This document shows, one piece after another, positions 1 through 9,042 of a stretch of DNA of 64,000 nucleotides; position 1 is the stretch's first letter, and each line of letters opens with the position of its first letter. The translations under genes and the position numbers were made by a program. Origin of the DNA: Atopobium massiliense (GTDB taxonomy: Bacteria; Actinomycetota; Coriobacteriia; Coriobacteriales; Atopobiaceae); NCBI GenBank assembly GCA_900343135.1, contig OPYK01000001.1:124001-188000 (forward strand), in the 5' to 3' direction. The notes under the pieces are model-generated. The model was not told where the DNA came from. It made no database searches and saw only the letters and a program-made list of their open reading frames with translations.

Positions 1-2703
1 CTCGCATGATACGGCATCTGCGGACTCAAGCGCAACTTCAGAGCACACAAAAAGCTCAGCTAAATCGAGCGCGGCATACGATTGCAAGTTGTCTACTACC
101 GACGCAGGGGCTTTTACAACGCAGCGTGTTGCCTGTGTTGAATTTTCGGCAATATCACCCTGTGTACGTGCAGCTTCGTAGGCTTTCGTATAGGCGCTGC
201 GGAGCGTTACGGCGTTGGTGTAGGCCTCTTCGTTGTGCGCAATAAACTCAGCACCTACCGGCAGCTCAAACCACGACAACAGAGCAGCAAATTGCTGATT
301 GTCGCGCAGCGATGCTGGCATGTGGCTCATAGCTTCGTCGCAGGTAAACACCAAAATTGGTTGCAAATCGCGAACAAGCATGCTTAACAAATATGCCCAG
401 GTAGTTTGCGCACTCTTGCGAGCATGTCCGGTTGCTTTGCCACAATACATGCGGTCTTTTGTAGCGTTAAGGTAGCCTTGTGAAAGTTCAACAACCACAA
501 AATCGTATAGCAGGCGATATACCTGGTTAAACTTGTAGTTTTCGTACGCACGCGTAACTTCGTTATGAACAGTACACATGCGCGCAAGCATGAGTTTATC
601 TAAATCTTCAAGATCATCGGGACTCACACCATCACGCTCAAACGAGAACTGATCTTCGAGCTCGCCAAGCAAGAAACGAATGGTATTCCTAAAGTGACGG
701 TATGCGTTGCCAACGTGCGACAAAATATCATCGTCACACGCAACATCGACCGAGGTATCAACCGATGCCACCCACAAACGAATGATGTCGGCACCTTGAG
801 TTGCGCATACTTTATTGGGATCGATAACATTGCCAAGACTCTTCGACATTTTTCTGCCCTGACCATCGAGGGTAAAGCCCTGAGAAACAACGGCCTTGTA
901 GGGCGCAACGCCATATGCGCCAACACTCGTCATAAGCGAGCTCATAAACCAGCCGCGGTGCTGATCGGAGCCTTCAAGATACATATCCGCAGGAAAATGC
1001 AGGTTTTTGCGATGCTTACAAACGGCAGTGTGGCTTACACCAGAATCCCACCACACGTCGAGAATGTCGGTAGTGGCGGTCAAATTGTGCGAGCCGCACG
1101 CAGGACACACGCAGGCATCTCCTAAATAATCGCTGGGCTTATCGGTAAACCAAGCATCGGAGCCTTTTTGCTTGAATAGCGCGATAACACAATCGAGAGT
1201 ATCGTCATTCATAACAAGCTCGCCGCAATCGTCGCAGGTAAATGCAGGAATTGGAACGCCCCAGTTACGCTGACGAGAAATGCACCAGTCGGGACGACCC
1301 TCAACCATCGAACCTATGCGTTTGCGCGCATGATTGGGGTAAAACGCCACCGAATCAAGGCAGGTAGCTGCTTGTTTGCGAAGCTGCGTTTTGTCCATAG
1401 ATACAAACCATTGGCTAGTTGCTCTAAAAATAACAGGTTTTTTACAGCGCCAGCAGTGCGGATATGAGTGGCTGATGTCTTCGTGCAAAATGAGGGTACC
1501 ACGCTCGCGCAAAAGGTCGATTACCTTGGGGTTTGCGTCGTTTACATTCATTTTAGAGAAGATACCACCTGTACCGATGCCCTCACCTTCGTAAAAACAA
1601 CCGTTGTCGTCAACAGGCATAACAACATCAATGTTAAATTTACAGCCGGCAATATAGTCGTCGACACCATGACCAGGTGCGCAGTGAACAACACCCGTAC
1701 CGTCGTCAAGCGTAACGTAGTCGGCATAAATGAACTCGCCTTGCTTTTCTGCGGTATCAAAAATCGGCAATTTATAGGTGTTGTGCACGAGCTCCTTGCC
1801 CGTTTTTTGCCAAAGCTCACCTGACGGCAAATGGTAAAGCTCAACTTCGCCGTAGCCAAATTTTTCACAACAGTGCTGATAGAGCGCTTCAGCCATAATT
1901 TCAAGTTGACCGTTGTGCTTAACAGCTACATACGTTGCCTCAGGATGCAAGATAACGCACATGTCGGCAGGCAACGTCCAGGGCGTCGTTGTCCAGATGT
2001 CAACGTAAATGTTGCCGCTAAAGTCTTCAAGCCCACAAGGCGTGCTCGAAAGCTCAAAACGCACATAAATAGCAGGCGAAACTTCGTCGGAGTACTCAAT
2101 TTCAGCTTCGGAAAGTGCGGTATGACAGTACATGCACCAGTGCACGGGCTTGCGGCCGCGATACACACTACCGTTGTCGAATAGCGCTTTAAAAATTTCG
2201 ATATCGCAAGCGTCGTAGTCGTGAACATACGTAAGATAAGGATTATCCCACTCGCCCAACACACCCAAGCGCTTAAAACCCTGACGCTGGGTATCTACCT
2301 GCTCGACAGCCATTTTACGGCAAAGCTCACGGATTTTTGCCACGGGCAGCGCGTTAAATTTTTCGGTACCAAGCATGGTTTCAACCTTGTGCTCAATGGG
2401 CTGACCATGGCAGTCCCACCCAGGCACAAAGGGTGTTTGATAGCCGCGCATCGACCAATAACGGTTGATAATGTCTTTTGAAATTTTGTTCATAGCATGA
2501 CCCAAGTGAATGGGGCCATTGGCGTAGGGAGGACCATCGTGCAACACAAATTTTTTGTTGCCCTCATTCTTTTTGAGCAACAGCTCATACACGTTGTTTT
2601 GCTCCCAAACACTCAGGCGCTCGGGCTCGTGTTGTGCAAGTCCAGCGCGCATTGAAAATGAGGTTTTTGGCAAGTTCATTGATTGCTTGAATTCTTGTGC
2701 CAT
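1..2703 (-). CDS. ileS: Isoleucyl-tRNA synthetase, 3' end beyond the window
   Basis: Class I synthetase that charges tRNA-Ile in the cytosol and edits misactivated valine. The frame is open from an ATG at 2703, preceded by an AAAGGG ribosome site, to the left edge, giving about 900 codons; the C-terminal zinc region is therefore missing from view. The HIGH-type motif appears as HLGH near residues 66-69 in a PPYANGPIHLGH context, and the KMSKS loop (GRKMSKSLGN) is encoded near 850. A connecting editing domain with TTPWTLPA lies between them. The gene stands alone behind a long structured leader that looks like a T-box. Family assignment is very secure. Confidence 0.97.
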   Translation of the reverse strand, partial: MAQEFKQSMNLPKTSFSMRAGLAQHEPERLSVWEQNNVYELLLKKNEGNKKFVLHDGPPYANGPIHLGHAMNKISKDIINRYWSMRGYQTPFVPGWDCHGQPIEHKVETMLGTEKFNALPVAKIRELCRKMAVEQVDTQRQGFKRLGVLGEWDNPYLTYVHDYDACDIEIFKALFDNGSVYRGRKPVHWCMYCHTALSEAEIEYSDEVSPAIYVRFELSSTPCGLEDFSGNIYVDIWTTTPWTLPADMCVILHPEATYVAVKHNGQLEIMAEALYQHCCEKFGYGEVELYHLPSGELWQKTGKELVHNTYKLPIFDTAEKQGEFIYADYVTLDDGTGVVHCAPGHGVDDYIAGCKFNIDVVMPVDDNGCFYEGEGIGTGGIFSKMNVNDANPKVIDLLRERGTLILHEDISHSYPHCWRCKKPVIFRATSQWFVSMDKTQLRKQAATCLDSVAFYPNHARKRIGSMVEGRPDWCISRQRNWGVPIPAFTCDDCGELVMNDDTLDCVIALFKQKGSDAWFTDKPSDYLGDACVCPACGSHNLTATTDILDVWWDSGVSHTAVCKHRKNLHFPADMYLEGSDQHRGWFMSSLMTSVGAYGVAPYKAVVSQGFTLDGQGRKMSKSLGNVIDPNKVCATQGADIIRLWVASVDTSVDVACDDDILSHVGNAYRHFRNTIRFLLGELEDQFSFERDGVSPDDLEDLDKLMLARMCTVHNEVTRAYENYKFNQVYRLLYDFVVVELSQGYLNATKDRMYCGKATGHARKSAQTTWAYLLSMLVRDLQPILVFTCDEAMSHMPASLRDNQQFAALLSWFELPVGAEFIAHNEEAYTNAVTLRSAYTKAYEAARTQGDIAENSTQATRCVVKAPASVVDNLQSYAALDLAELFVCSEVALESADAVSCE

Positions 2704-2705
2704 CG

Positions 2706-3050
2706 CTACCCTTTCTGTTTGCACAGGGCGTTGAACTAACGCCCGTCTCCTAGCTGGGACGAAGCGTTGTAAGCACAAGGTGCGCAGCTTCGATATATAC
2801 CCAGCGAGCGAAAACTCCACGTTCGCTTTACTCGGTTGATCGGTTTCGTCGATCGGACGGTAGTGCCTACTAGTACATACACGTATGCGCAAACACGAAA
2901 GGCACAAAGGCCAGACGCGTAGCGGCGCAAAATGCAGGTATGTTCGGGCTACTGCTCAAAGGTGATATCGCTTAACAGCTCTCGTACAACATCTCAGCAT
3001 CTGTTGCTCTCTGTAACGTGCATCGTTAAGCGACGCGTCCTTCTCATCGC
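2706..3050 (-). promoter_or_regulatory. T-box leader of ileS with AUC specifier
   Basis: Read on the minus strand, this leader shows the order expected of a T-box Stem I: a GATGAG-type opening, the conserved CAGAGAGC stretch, a short hairpin (CAACA/TGTTG), and then an AUC isoleucine triplet at 2964-2966 followed by ACC. Further down, two hairpins surround the ileS ribosome site: CGTCC paired across AGGAGACG at about 2746-2765, and a perfect 7-bp stem GGGCGTT/AACGCCC at 2726-2744. No U-tract follows, so control is probably translational, as known for actinobacterial ileS. I could not place the tRNA-end-binding T-box sequence with confidence. Confidence 0.7.
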
Positions 3051-3113
3051 ACGCGTACCATAGTACCACCATGTGCGCAATTTCGTTTGATGTAACACAA
3101 GAATTTACATGCT

Positions 3114-3131
3114 TATGATAGAAATATCATA
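3114..3131. repeat. Perfect 7-4-7 inverted repeat, operator-like
   Basis: TATGATA and TATCATA face each other across GAAA in the gap between nadD and the ileS leader. It lacks the GC-rich stem and T-run of a terminator. A repeat of the same geometry lies upstream of the aroQ fusion at 33076-33093. It may be a protein-binding site or just an AT-rich hairpin. Confidence 0.4.
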
Positions 3132-3204
3132 GGATTGAAATATATGAAGAAAAGATAACCATACTACCTGCACAAACGCACACGCCGCAGGTAAACACAA
3201 GCAG

Positions 3205-3891
3205 CTAAAGCGAACCCAAGGGCTTGTACACAGAAAGTACGGTGCCGTATAAGCCGTGCTTATGAATATACCCTGTTACCGAATCGGGCGTAAGATAGCG
3301 CAGCGACTGCTGTTTTTCAATGCGCGAACGCAGATAGCTCGACGAAATAGCAAGTGCAGGCACTTCAAGGTAGCGTACGTCAAAATGCATCGCTGCATGC
3401 TCAAGCTTTCGCTGCGTGGGCTCTAAATCATAACCGGGACGCGTAGCTGCAACAAGTGTGGCTTCGCTTGCCAATGACTCGGCATTATGCCAGGTAAGGA
3501 TTTCGGAAATGGCATCAGCACCCGTGATAAAAAAGAGTTCAACATTTTCGGGATAAAAATCGCGCATCATATGCAGAGTATCTGCGGTATACGTAACACC
3601 CGGACGGTCAATCTCAAAACGCGACGCAACAAAATGCGGATTATCCGCCGTGGCAAGCAGCGTCATAGCATACCTATCTTCGGCGGGGCTCACCTGTTTT
3701 TTTCGCTTGAACGCAGGAACACCAGCAGGCATAAAAATAACAAGGTCGAGCTCAAGAGCATCGTAGGCCGTTTCGGCTGCCACCAAGTGACCATTATGGA
3801 TAGGATCGAACGTGCCACCCATAATGCCCAAACGGTAGTGTTTATGCGGGTTTTCACCAATTTGCGGGAGTGCGCGGTAGGTAGAAATCAC
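3205..3891 (-). CDS. nadD: Nicotinate-nucleotide adenylyltransferase
   Basis: Transfers AMP from ATP to nicotinate mononucleotide, the step before NAD synthetase. The 228-residue product has the nucleotidyltransferase motif GGTFDPIHNGH at residues 25-35 and the C-terminal ISSSYLRSR element, both diagnostic, and normal family length. The start is a GTG at 3891; its ribosome site (GGGTAGGGC) overlaps the obg stop codon, which points to translational coupling. The obg-nadD order is common. The usual downstream rsfS is absent; ileS follows after a long regulatory gap. Confidence 0.95.
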   Translation of the reverse strand: MISTYRALPQIGENPHKHYRLGIMGGTFDPIHNGHLVAAETAYDALELDLVIFMPAGVPAFKRKKQVSPAEDRYAMTLLATADNPHFVASRFEIDRPGVTYTADTLHMMRDFYPENVELFFITGADAISEILTWHNAESLASEATLVAATRPGYDLEPTQRKLEHAAMHFDVRYLEVPALAISSSYLRSRIEKQQSLRYLTPDSVTGYIHKHGLYGTVLSVYKPLGSL

Positions 3892-3900
3892 AAAACTGCC

Positions 3901-5406
3901 CTACCCGTCTATATCGTCGCACGCAGCAGCTGCTTCAACAGCCGTGGGAACATCGTCCGCGCAAACAGCAGTATCGCTGCTGCTCTCATCACAATCAAGC
4001 TCAAACGCTGCCGTGTGAGCAGCATCAAGTTCATCATCACCTGCACATTCATTGGCAAATTCCGACTCAAGATCATCTGCAGTTTCAAACGTAAACGAAT
4101 ACCCTAAAATGCGAATTTCATCACCCTTATGCGCACCCGCCTTAAGCAGGCGATCTTCGAGCTTAAGCCTGTCAAAGCGATGTTGCAAATACATAAGCGC
4201 TTCATCGTTATCCCAATCGGTTTGAATAACCATGCGCTCAATAAGCTCACCAGAAACACGCCAAATACCAGTGGATTCTTGCGCAATATGAATAATGCGC
4301 TCACGATGTTGTTGCTGGAAGCGCACGTGCTCTGCCGCTTCAAGCGAGTCTTGCGAAACGTATGCATCGATAGACGGACGAAGACGCGACACAACCTGCG
4401 CGATGGTTTCGATAGCAGCATCAACACCCATACCCGTAAGCGCAGACATTTCGATACAGTTAAACCCGTCTTGTTTGGCAGCTGCACGCAGGCGCTCTAT
4501 GGGTTTTGTATCGGTTAGCATGTCGCACTTGTTGGCAATAACAAGTTGCGTGCGCTCAGCAAGCATAGGCGCATACGCGGCAAGCTCGTTATTAATGGTG
4601 TGATAATCGGCAACAGGATCGCGACCTTCAAACCCGCCCGTCATGTCAACAACATGCAAAATAACAGCCGAGCGTTCGATATGACGTAAAAATTGATGGC
4701 CAAGACCTTTGCCGCAGCTCGCACCTTCGATAAGACCGGGCACGTCAGCAACAACAAACGATGCGCCCGAACACGCACGTACCATGCCTAAATTGGGCGT
4801 GAGCGTGGTAAAGGGATAATCGGCAATTTTTGGACGAGCAGCAGATATACGTGCAATAATAGAGCTTTTACCAACCGATGGCATGCCCACGAGCGCGGCA
4901 TCGGCAAGAAGCTTCATTTCAAGTTCAATTTCGTGTTCGCGAGCAGGCTCACCTTTTTCTGAAAAGGCAGGTGATCTACGCACCGACGTAACAAAGTGAA
5001 TGTTACCGCGACCGCCTACACCGCCTTTTGCAACAACAACTTCCATGCCTGCATGACACATATCAGCAATCACATAGAGGGGTTTTTTTGTTTTTGGATC
5101 AACTTCGCGCACAACAGTACCAAGCGGCACATCGAGAACCATGTCTTTTCCATCGCTACCCGCTTTACGTGCACCCTGACCATGCGTTCCGCGCTCAGCC
5201 TTAAAATGATGCTTAAAACGGTATGCAACCAGGGACGATACCTGCGGATTTGCACGCAAAATTATGTTTGCACCATGCCCACCGTCGCCGCCATCAGGCC
5301 CGCCTTTAGGCACGTAAGCTTCACGGCGAAATGATGTACAGCCAGCTCCGCCATCGCCGCCTTTTACAAAAATGCGACAAATATCAGTAAAGGTGTTTGT
5401 TGGCAC
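3901..5406 (-). CDS. obg: Obg family GTPase with acidic C-terminal tail
   Basis: Ribosome-associated essential GTPase. I chose the GTG at 5406 because AAAGGAGA lies six to eight bases upstream; an ATG 16 codons earlier has no such site. The product is then 501 residues: a glycine-rich OBG domain (about 1-160), a G domain with GMPSVGKS (174-181), DVPG (221-224) and NKCD (292-295), an OCT-type domain, and a last stretch of about 60 residues rich in Asp and Glu. It sits 54 bases after ecfT with no terminator between them, rather than next to rplU-rpmA as is usual, so it may partly depend on transcripts from the transporter operon. Confidence 0.95.
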   Translation of the reverse strand: MPTNTFTDICRIFVKGGDGGAGCTSFRREAYVPKGGPDGGDGGHGANIILRANPQVSSLVAYRFKHHFKAERGTHGQGARKAGSDGKDMVLDVPLGTVVREVDPKTKKPLYVIADMCHAGMEVVVAKGGVGGRGNIHFVTSVRRSPAFSEKGEPAREHEIELEMKLLADAALVGMPSVGKSSIIARISAARPKIADYPFTTLTPNLGMVRACSGASFVVADVPGLIEGASCGKGLGHQFLRHIERSAVILHVVDMTGGFEGRDPVADYHTINNELAAYAPMLAERTQLVIANKCDMLTDTKPIERLRAAAKQDGFNCIEMSALTGMGVDAAIETIAQVVSRLRPSIDAYVSQDSLEAAEHVRFQQQHRERIIHIAQESTGIWRVSGELIERMVIQTDWDNDEALMYLQHRFDRLKLEDRLLKAGAHKGDEIRILGYSFTFETADDLESEFANECAGDDELDAAHTAAFELDCDESSSDTAVCADDVPTAVEAAAACDDIDG

Positions 5407-5460
5407 AATGTCTCCTTTAAGTATTACTGCTTGTAGGTGCGCATACATACGCACATTTCA

Positions 5461-6207
5461 TTATATAAGGATTGCAGCAATAATTAAACAGCATCCAACA
5501 CTAACCAAAAGTGCATCACACAGATGTACAGGATATGTTTTTGAGCACGAGTGAGCCTGCCGCAAATAAAAGCCACGCTGCTGTGCTGCAAGGGCAATCA
5601 TATCGGCTTTTCGCACCGACACAACAAGCAAAGGCACAATAAGCGGCATCATAAGCTTGAGTTTTTTAAGAGGATTTGTGGTATCAAATTCTACCCCACG
5701 TGCTGTTTGCACATCGGTGATATGTTTCATTTCGCTCGAAAAAATGGGAACAAACCGAATTGCCGTCATGAGCGTAAACACGTAGGTGTACGGAACATGC
5801 AGGTACATAACCACACAATTGGCAAGATCTTCTAAGCGCGTAAGCGCAAAACAACACACGAGCGGCAGCGCAAAACACCACAGACGAAGTGTTGCACGCG
5901 CGCCTGTTATAAGTCCCAAATTGGTAATAAACAACGCGAGCACATCGCCATGCCTATTAAGCGCACATTGGATAATGAGCATAACCAACGATAGCCCGAT
6001 AAGCGCAGATAGCAGCGATTTAAGCTGCGAAAAAAGACCACAGCTGACGCTAGTTGCAAGAATAATAATGCAAAGTGCACCTAGCACATACAGTTTATCG
6101 GTTAAAAACGCAGCAATAATAACCGAAAATGCAAGAAGCAACTTTGCGAGAGGATGCGCACGGTGAAGCAGCGTAGTGCCAGCTGTATATTCAAAAAAAC
6201 TAGTCAT
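5461..6207 (-). CDS. ecfT: ECF transporter transmembrane subunit EcfT
   Basis: Membrane scaffold that couples the ATPase subunits of an energy-coupling-factor transporter to the substrate-binding S-component. The protein has about 248 residues with several hydrophobic helices, followed by the cytoplasmic coupling elements TARGV and AQQRG, which match the paired Ala-Arg-Gly motifs of EcfT. The ATG at 6207 follows AGAAAGGCG and overlaps the ecfA stop by eight bases, so the two are coupled. A longer frame adds 38 residues but has no ribosome site. With the two upstream genes it forms a complete dedicated ECF transporter. Confidence 0.85.
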   Translation of the reverse strand: MTSFFEYTAGTTLLHRAHPLAKLLLAFSVIIAAFLTDKLYVLGALCIIILATSVSCGLFSQLKSLLSALIGLSLVMLIIQCALNRHGDVLALFITNLGLITGARATLRLWCFALPLVCCFALTRLEDLANCVVMYLHVPYTYVFTLMTAIRFVPIFSSEMKHITDVQTARGVEFDTTNPLKKLKLMMPLIVPLLVVSVRKADMIALAAQQRGFYLRQAHSCSKTYPVHLCDALLVSVGCCLIIAAILI

Positions 6208-8149
6208 GGCACGCCTTTCTATTATGCTGCGCAGCAGTAATAACAATCTGTGCAAGCGCTGCAGCATCGTATGTGGTAGAACATGCAAGCCCGCAGGTAG
6301 TACTAAGCTGAAGCGCAACATCTACCAACAGCGGTGGGCGCAAACACGCGCGCTGGCACAGCGCATCTTGAGAAAAAATGTCGGAGATGCTTCCTTGTGC
6401 CACAAGCTCTCCATCAGCAAGCACAACCATACGTGTTGCATTGTCAAGCACCACTTCCATATCGTGACACACCATAACAACGCAGCAGCCGCGCTTGCGC
6501 AAATCTTGAACAACACGCATAACGTAGCAGCATTCAGCATAATCAAGACCGCAGGTAGGCTCATCTAAAATGAGCACCTTAGGCTCGGTAACAATTGTTG
6601 CCGCAAGTGCAACAATGTGGCGCTGTCCTGCCGATAACACAAAAGGATTTGCCTCAGGATTAAGATGTAGCTGGTGAATAACGCGCAGGCTGCGCTCACG
6701 CGCGTCTTGAGGCGTATATCCAACAAGCGTGCACGAGAGCATAACCTCATCGAGCACAGTTTCACACGAAAGCATTCTGTCGGGATTTTGAAAAAGCGTT
6801 GAAACACTGCGTGCAATCGTACTTGTTTTTACGGTGTTTGTTTTGGTGCCGTCGATGTACACGCTGCCAGAACACGGCTTCAAAAGACCATTAATTAGCT
6901 TGGTTATAGTTGTTTTACCTGCACCGTTTTGGCCAACAAGACACAAAATTTCAGATGGGTATGCCTCAAAGGAAACGTCTTTAAGCGAGTACGTGTTAGT
7001 TGGATAGGAAAACGATACATGAGAAAATTGAACTACAGGCTTATGCTCTGTGCACATTGAACCAGCTTTTGAACTTGAACGTAAGGTTGAACTGGAACTG
7101 GAACTTGAACCTGAACTTGACGTTGAACCCGGCGCGCGAGCGAATGTAGGATCCGAGTTAATTATGCGGCTGGCAAAATGAACCGTGTCATCAACACGCA
7201 CACAAAGGGGCGTATCCGCTTCAAAGCCCGCCTGTTTTACATAACGCACAAACCGCGTGGTTCGAGGATAACTAATACCAATAGCATCAAGGGTATCTAT
7301 CTGCGAAAGTACATCCGACGTTGTACCATATGCCGCAAGCGACCCTGCGTTCAGCACAGCTAAATGCGAACAAAACTCACTTAAGAGCGCCACTTTTTGC
7401 TCAATAGCAATAATCGTAATACCAAAGCTGCGATTAAGCTCACTCAAAAGCTCATAGATGGTACGCGAGGATGCAGGATCAAGCGCACAGGTGGGCTCAT
7501 CGAGCACTAATACCGAAGGCTTAAGGGCAATAATAGCAGCAAGCGCAACTTTTTGTTTTTGCCCGCCTGAAAGCGTAGCTATGGTGCGATTGCGTAAGGG
7601 TTCGATACCAATACGATGCAGTGCTTCCTCAATACGCGAAGGAATATCCCCTGCCGGCACACCAAAGTTTTCAAGACCAAACAACAGCTCGTCTTCAACA
7701 ACACTAGCAACCATTTGCGCATCGATATCCTGCATAACAAGACCAACAAAGCGCGCAATGTCGGTAAGGCTAAGCGCCTTCGTATCGTGCGAAAACAGCT
7801 GAACGGTGCCTGAGAGCTCGCCAACATAATGGTGCGGTATAGCGCCTGAAAATAAACAGGCAAGCGTAGTTTTTCCAGCACCCGAAGGCCCAATGATGCC
7901 TAAAAAATCACCGCGCTCAATCGAAAGATTAATGTGCGACAGCGCACGCGGTGCCTGCCTCGCAGCGTCTGCATAAGCAGCTGCATCAGCAGGCGAACCA
8001 TCAGCGCCGCCACCATGCTCACTACTATCGGCGCTTTCAGCTCCATCTGATGCGGCAAGCGCATAGCGAAACGACACATCATCTAACAAAAGCGCAGGAC
8101 ATGATGCATCGCAGGATGCATCATGCGAGCGCGCAGACATAGTTTCCAT
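6200..8149 (-). CDS. ecfA: ECF transporter double ATPase (EcfA1-EcfA2 fusion)
   Basis: One 649-residue chain carries both ATP-binding cassettes of the ECF motor. Domain 1 has GPSGAGKTT (87-95), LSGGQ (193-197) and DEPT (217-220); domain 2 has GQNGAGKTT (406-414), LSAGQ (505-509) and DEPT (529-532). A Ser-rich linker (about 342-360) joins them, and domain 1 carries an insertion of about 40 low-complexity residues before its Walker A. Domain 1 has Gln251 where the switch histidine is expected and domain 2 has the degenerate signature, so the composite site formed by these two halves is probably weak and the other canonical. The ATG follows AAGG and lies three bases after the S-component gene. 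Confidence 0.92.
   Translation of the reverse strand: METMSARSHDASCDASCPALLLDDVSFRYALAASDGAESADSSEHGGGADGSPADAAAYADAARQAPRALSHINLSIERGDFLGIIGPSGAGKTTLACLFSGAIPHHYVGELSGTVQLFSHDTKALSLTDIARFVGLVMQDIDAQMVASVVEDELLFGLENFGVPAGDIPSRIEEALHRIGIEPLRNRTIATLSGGQKQKVALAAIIALKPSVLVLDEPTCALDPASSRTIYELLSELNRSFGITIIAIEQKVALLSEFCSHLAVLNAGSLAAYGTTSDVLSQIDTLDAIGISYPRTTRFVRYVKQAGFEADTPLCVRVDDTVHFASRIINSDPTFARAPGSTSSSGSSSSSSSTLRSSSKAGSMCTEHKPVVQFSHVSFSYPTNTYSLKDVSFEAYPSEILCLVGQNGAGKTTITKLINGLLKPCSGSVYIDGTKTNTVKTSTIARSVSTLFQNPDRMLSCETVLDEVMLSCTLVGYTPQDARERSLRVIHQLHLNPEANPFVLSAGQRHIVALAATIVTEPKVLILDEPTCGLDYAECCYVMRVVQDLRKRGCCVVMVCHDMEVVLDNATRMVVLADGELVAQGSISDIFSQDALCQRACLRPPLLVDVALQLSTTCGLACSTTYDAAALAQIVITAAQHNRKACHD
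7072..7127. repeat. GAACTT/GAACCT hexamer-like repeat inside ecfA
   Basis: The plus strand runs through GAACTT, GAACTG and GAACCT units. The gene reads the other strand as TTCAAG and TTCAGG, which gives Ser with some Gly. Very similar units occur in yraN and in the glycosyltransferase gene at 56.6 kb, but there the coding strand carries the GAACCT sense and yields Glu-Pro. Confidence 0.7.
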
Positions 8150-8152
8150 ATA

Positions 8153-8764
8153 TTACCTTGAACGAACGGTGGCTGTTTTTGATACAACCGCATTAAGTGG
8201 ACGAATAAGCACTTCGACAACAAGTGCATTTGCAACAGCGGTGCTTACTACCAGCGGTGCCATACCTAGCAGCGCAACGGGCTCAAGCTTAAGGAAAAAC
8301 AAAACCGCGCAGGTTGCAAAAATAAAACCGGAAATAAGCGTAGTTACAAAGGTGAGTGCTGCAGGAACAATCGGCTTTAAGCTGTGTTTACCAAACGCAC
8401 TAATAGCAAGCGCACAAATTGCAGCAGCGGGAATATCGCACACAAACTCAAGACCAGGAATTGACGTGTTAAGCTGAATGAGCGCAGCAGCAAGCAATCC
8501 AACAATAGCCGCTTGGTGAAACTTAAGACGCAATAAAAGCAGTGCAAGGCAGTAGGACGAAATAATAAACTCAGGCTGAATACCGGTAATAGCAAGCGCT
8601 TTTCCAACAGTAAAGTCAAGAATAAACCCTGCTGCAAGCAGTACTGCAACAATGGTAAGCGATGCAATGTCGATGCTCGATTTTTTAACGGTTGTGCTGC
8701 CAGGTACAGGTGTTGTAGCGACGTTTGTAGTAGCAGTTGTGGTTTCAAATGATTGAGAAGACAT
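8153..8764 (-). CDS. trpP: ECF S-component, probable tryptophan transporter TrpP
   Basis: A 203-residue membrane protein with a Thr/Ser-rich N-terminus (about 1-30) and roughly six hydrophobic segments. Patterns such as IQPEFIISSY and the N-terminal hydrophobic LLAAGFIL resemble the TrpP family of tryptophan transporters. It is followed at once by its own ATPase and EcfT genes, as expected for an S-component. The regulatory sequence upstream encodes three consecutive Trp codons in an attenuator, which independently points to tryptophan as substrate. The start has an AAGGAG site five bases upstream. Membrane S-component is secure; tryptophan specificity is inferred. Confidence 0.75.
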   Translation of the reverse strand: MSSQSFETTTATTNVATTPVPGSTTVKKSSIDIASLTIVAVLLAAGFILDFTVGKALAITGIQPEFIISSYCLALLLLRLKFHQAAIVGLLAAALIQLNTSIPGLEFVCDIPAAAICALAISAFGKHSLKPIVPAALTFVTTLISGFIFATCAVLFFLKLEPVALLGMAPLVVSTAVANALVVEVLIRPLNAVVSKTATVRSR

Positions 8765-8904
8765 GGTAACTCCTTAAAACTCAAGTTATGGTGTGTGCTT
8801 TGATTTACACCGATATGGTCGCGGGCGCGAAAAAATACAATATGCAAACCAAAGGACAACAGATACGGAACGTACGTGCAAAAAAATAGGACGCAAAAAA
8901 TCAT

Positions 8905-8937
8905 AAAAAAGGACTTTCAAAGTTACTCTGAAAGTCC
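8905..8937 (-). terminator. Attenuator terminator of the trpP-ecf operon
   Basis: On the minus strand a perfect 9-bp stem, GGACTTTCA with TGAAAGTCC around a 9-base loop, is followed directly by six T residues. It lies between the Trp leader peptide and the transporter genes, so it would stop transcription before them. Its 5' arm overlaps the antiterminator pairing. Confidence 0.92.
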
Positions 8938-8966
8938 GCACAAATCATGGATGTGTGTATCAGAGT
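8925..8966 (-). promoter_or_regulatory. Antiterminator pairing of the Trp attenuator
   Basis: ACTCTGA, which begins two bases after the leader stop codon, is exactly complementary to TCAGAGT at 8925-8931. This 7-bp helix would consume the 5' arm and loop of the terminator, so the two structures exclude each other. A ribosome stalled at the Trp codons would leave ACTCTGA free to pair; a ribosome reaching the stop codon would cover it and allow termination. Confidence 0.85.
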
Positions 8967-8967
8967 C

Positions 8968-9042
8968 CTATGAAATTGTACGCCACCACCATGCGCAAAA
9001 CTGTGATGAGTATGAAACGACGCGAGCATTTTGAGCAATCAT
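8968..9042 (-). CDS. Tryptophan attenuator leader peptide, 24 residues
   Basis: A short open frame of 24 codons and a TAG stop, ending in CAWWWRTIS, with TGG-TGG-TGG at codons 18-20. It has a strong ribosome site (AAGGAGGT) six bases before the ATG. The stop is two bases before the antiterminator arm, the spacing needed for a ribosome stalled on Trp codons to decide between the two hairpins. Three tandem Trp codons in 24 are far beyond chance. Its role is to sense charged tRNA-Trp; the peptide itself need have no function. Confidence 0.92.
   Translation of the reverse strand: MIAQNARVVSYSSQFCAWWWRTIS

Noticed and set aside
1468-1824. Long plus-strand frames opposite ileS
   Set aside because: They are shadows of the synthetase gene, with its codon bias on the other strand; no ribosome sites or family motifs.
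2801-2830. GCGAACGTGGAGTT as the tRNA-binding T-box sequence of ileS
   Set aside because: TGGA would pair with a tRNA whose discriminator is U, whereas tRNA-Ile has A, so I left the element unassigned.
8767-8904. Second attenuator or riboswitch between the Trp terminator and trpP
   Set aside because: Only a ribosome site is visible; no additional stable pairings or T-run are present.
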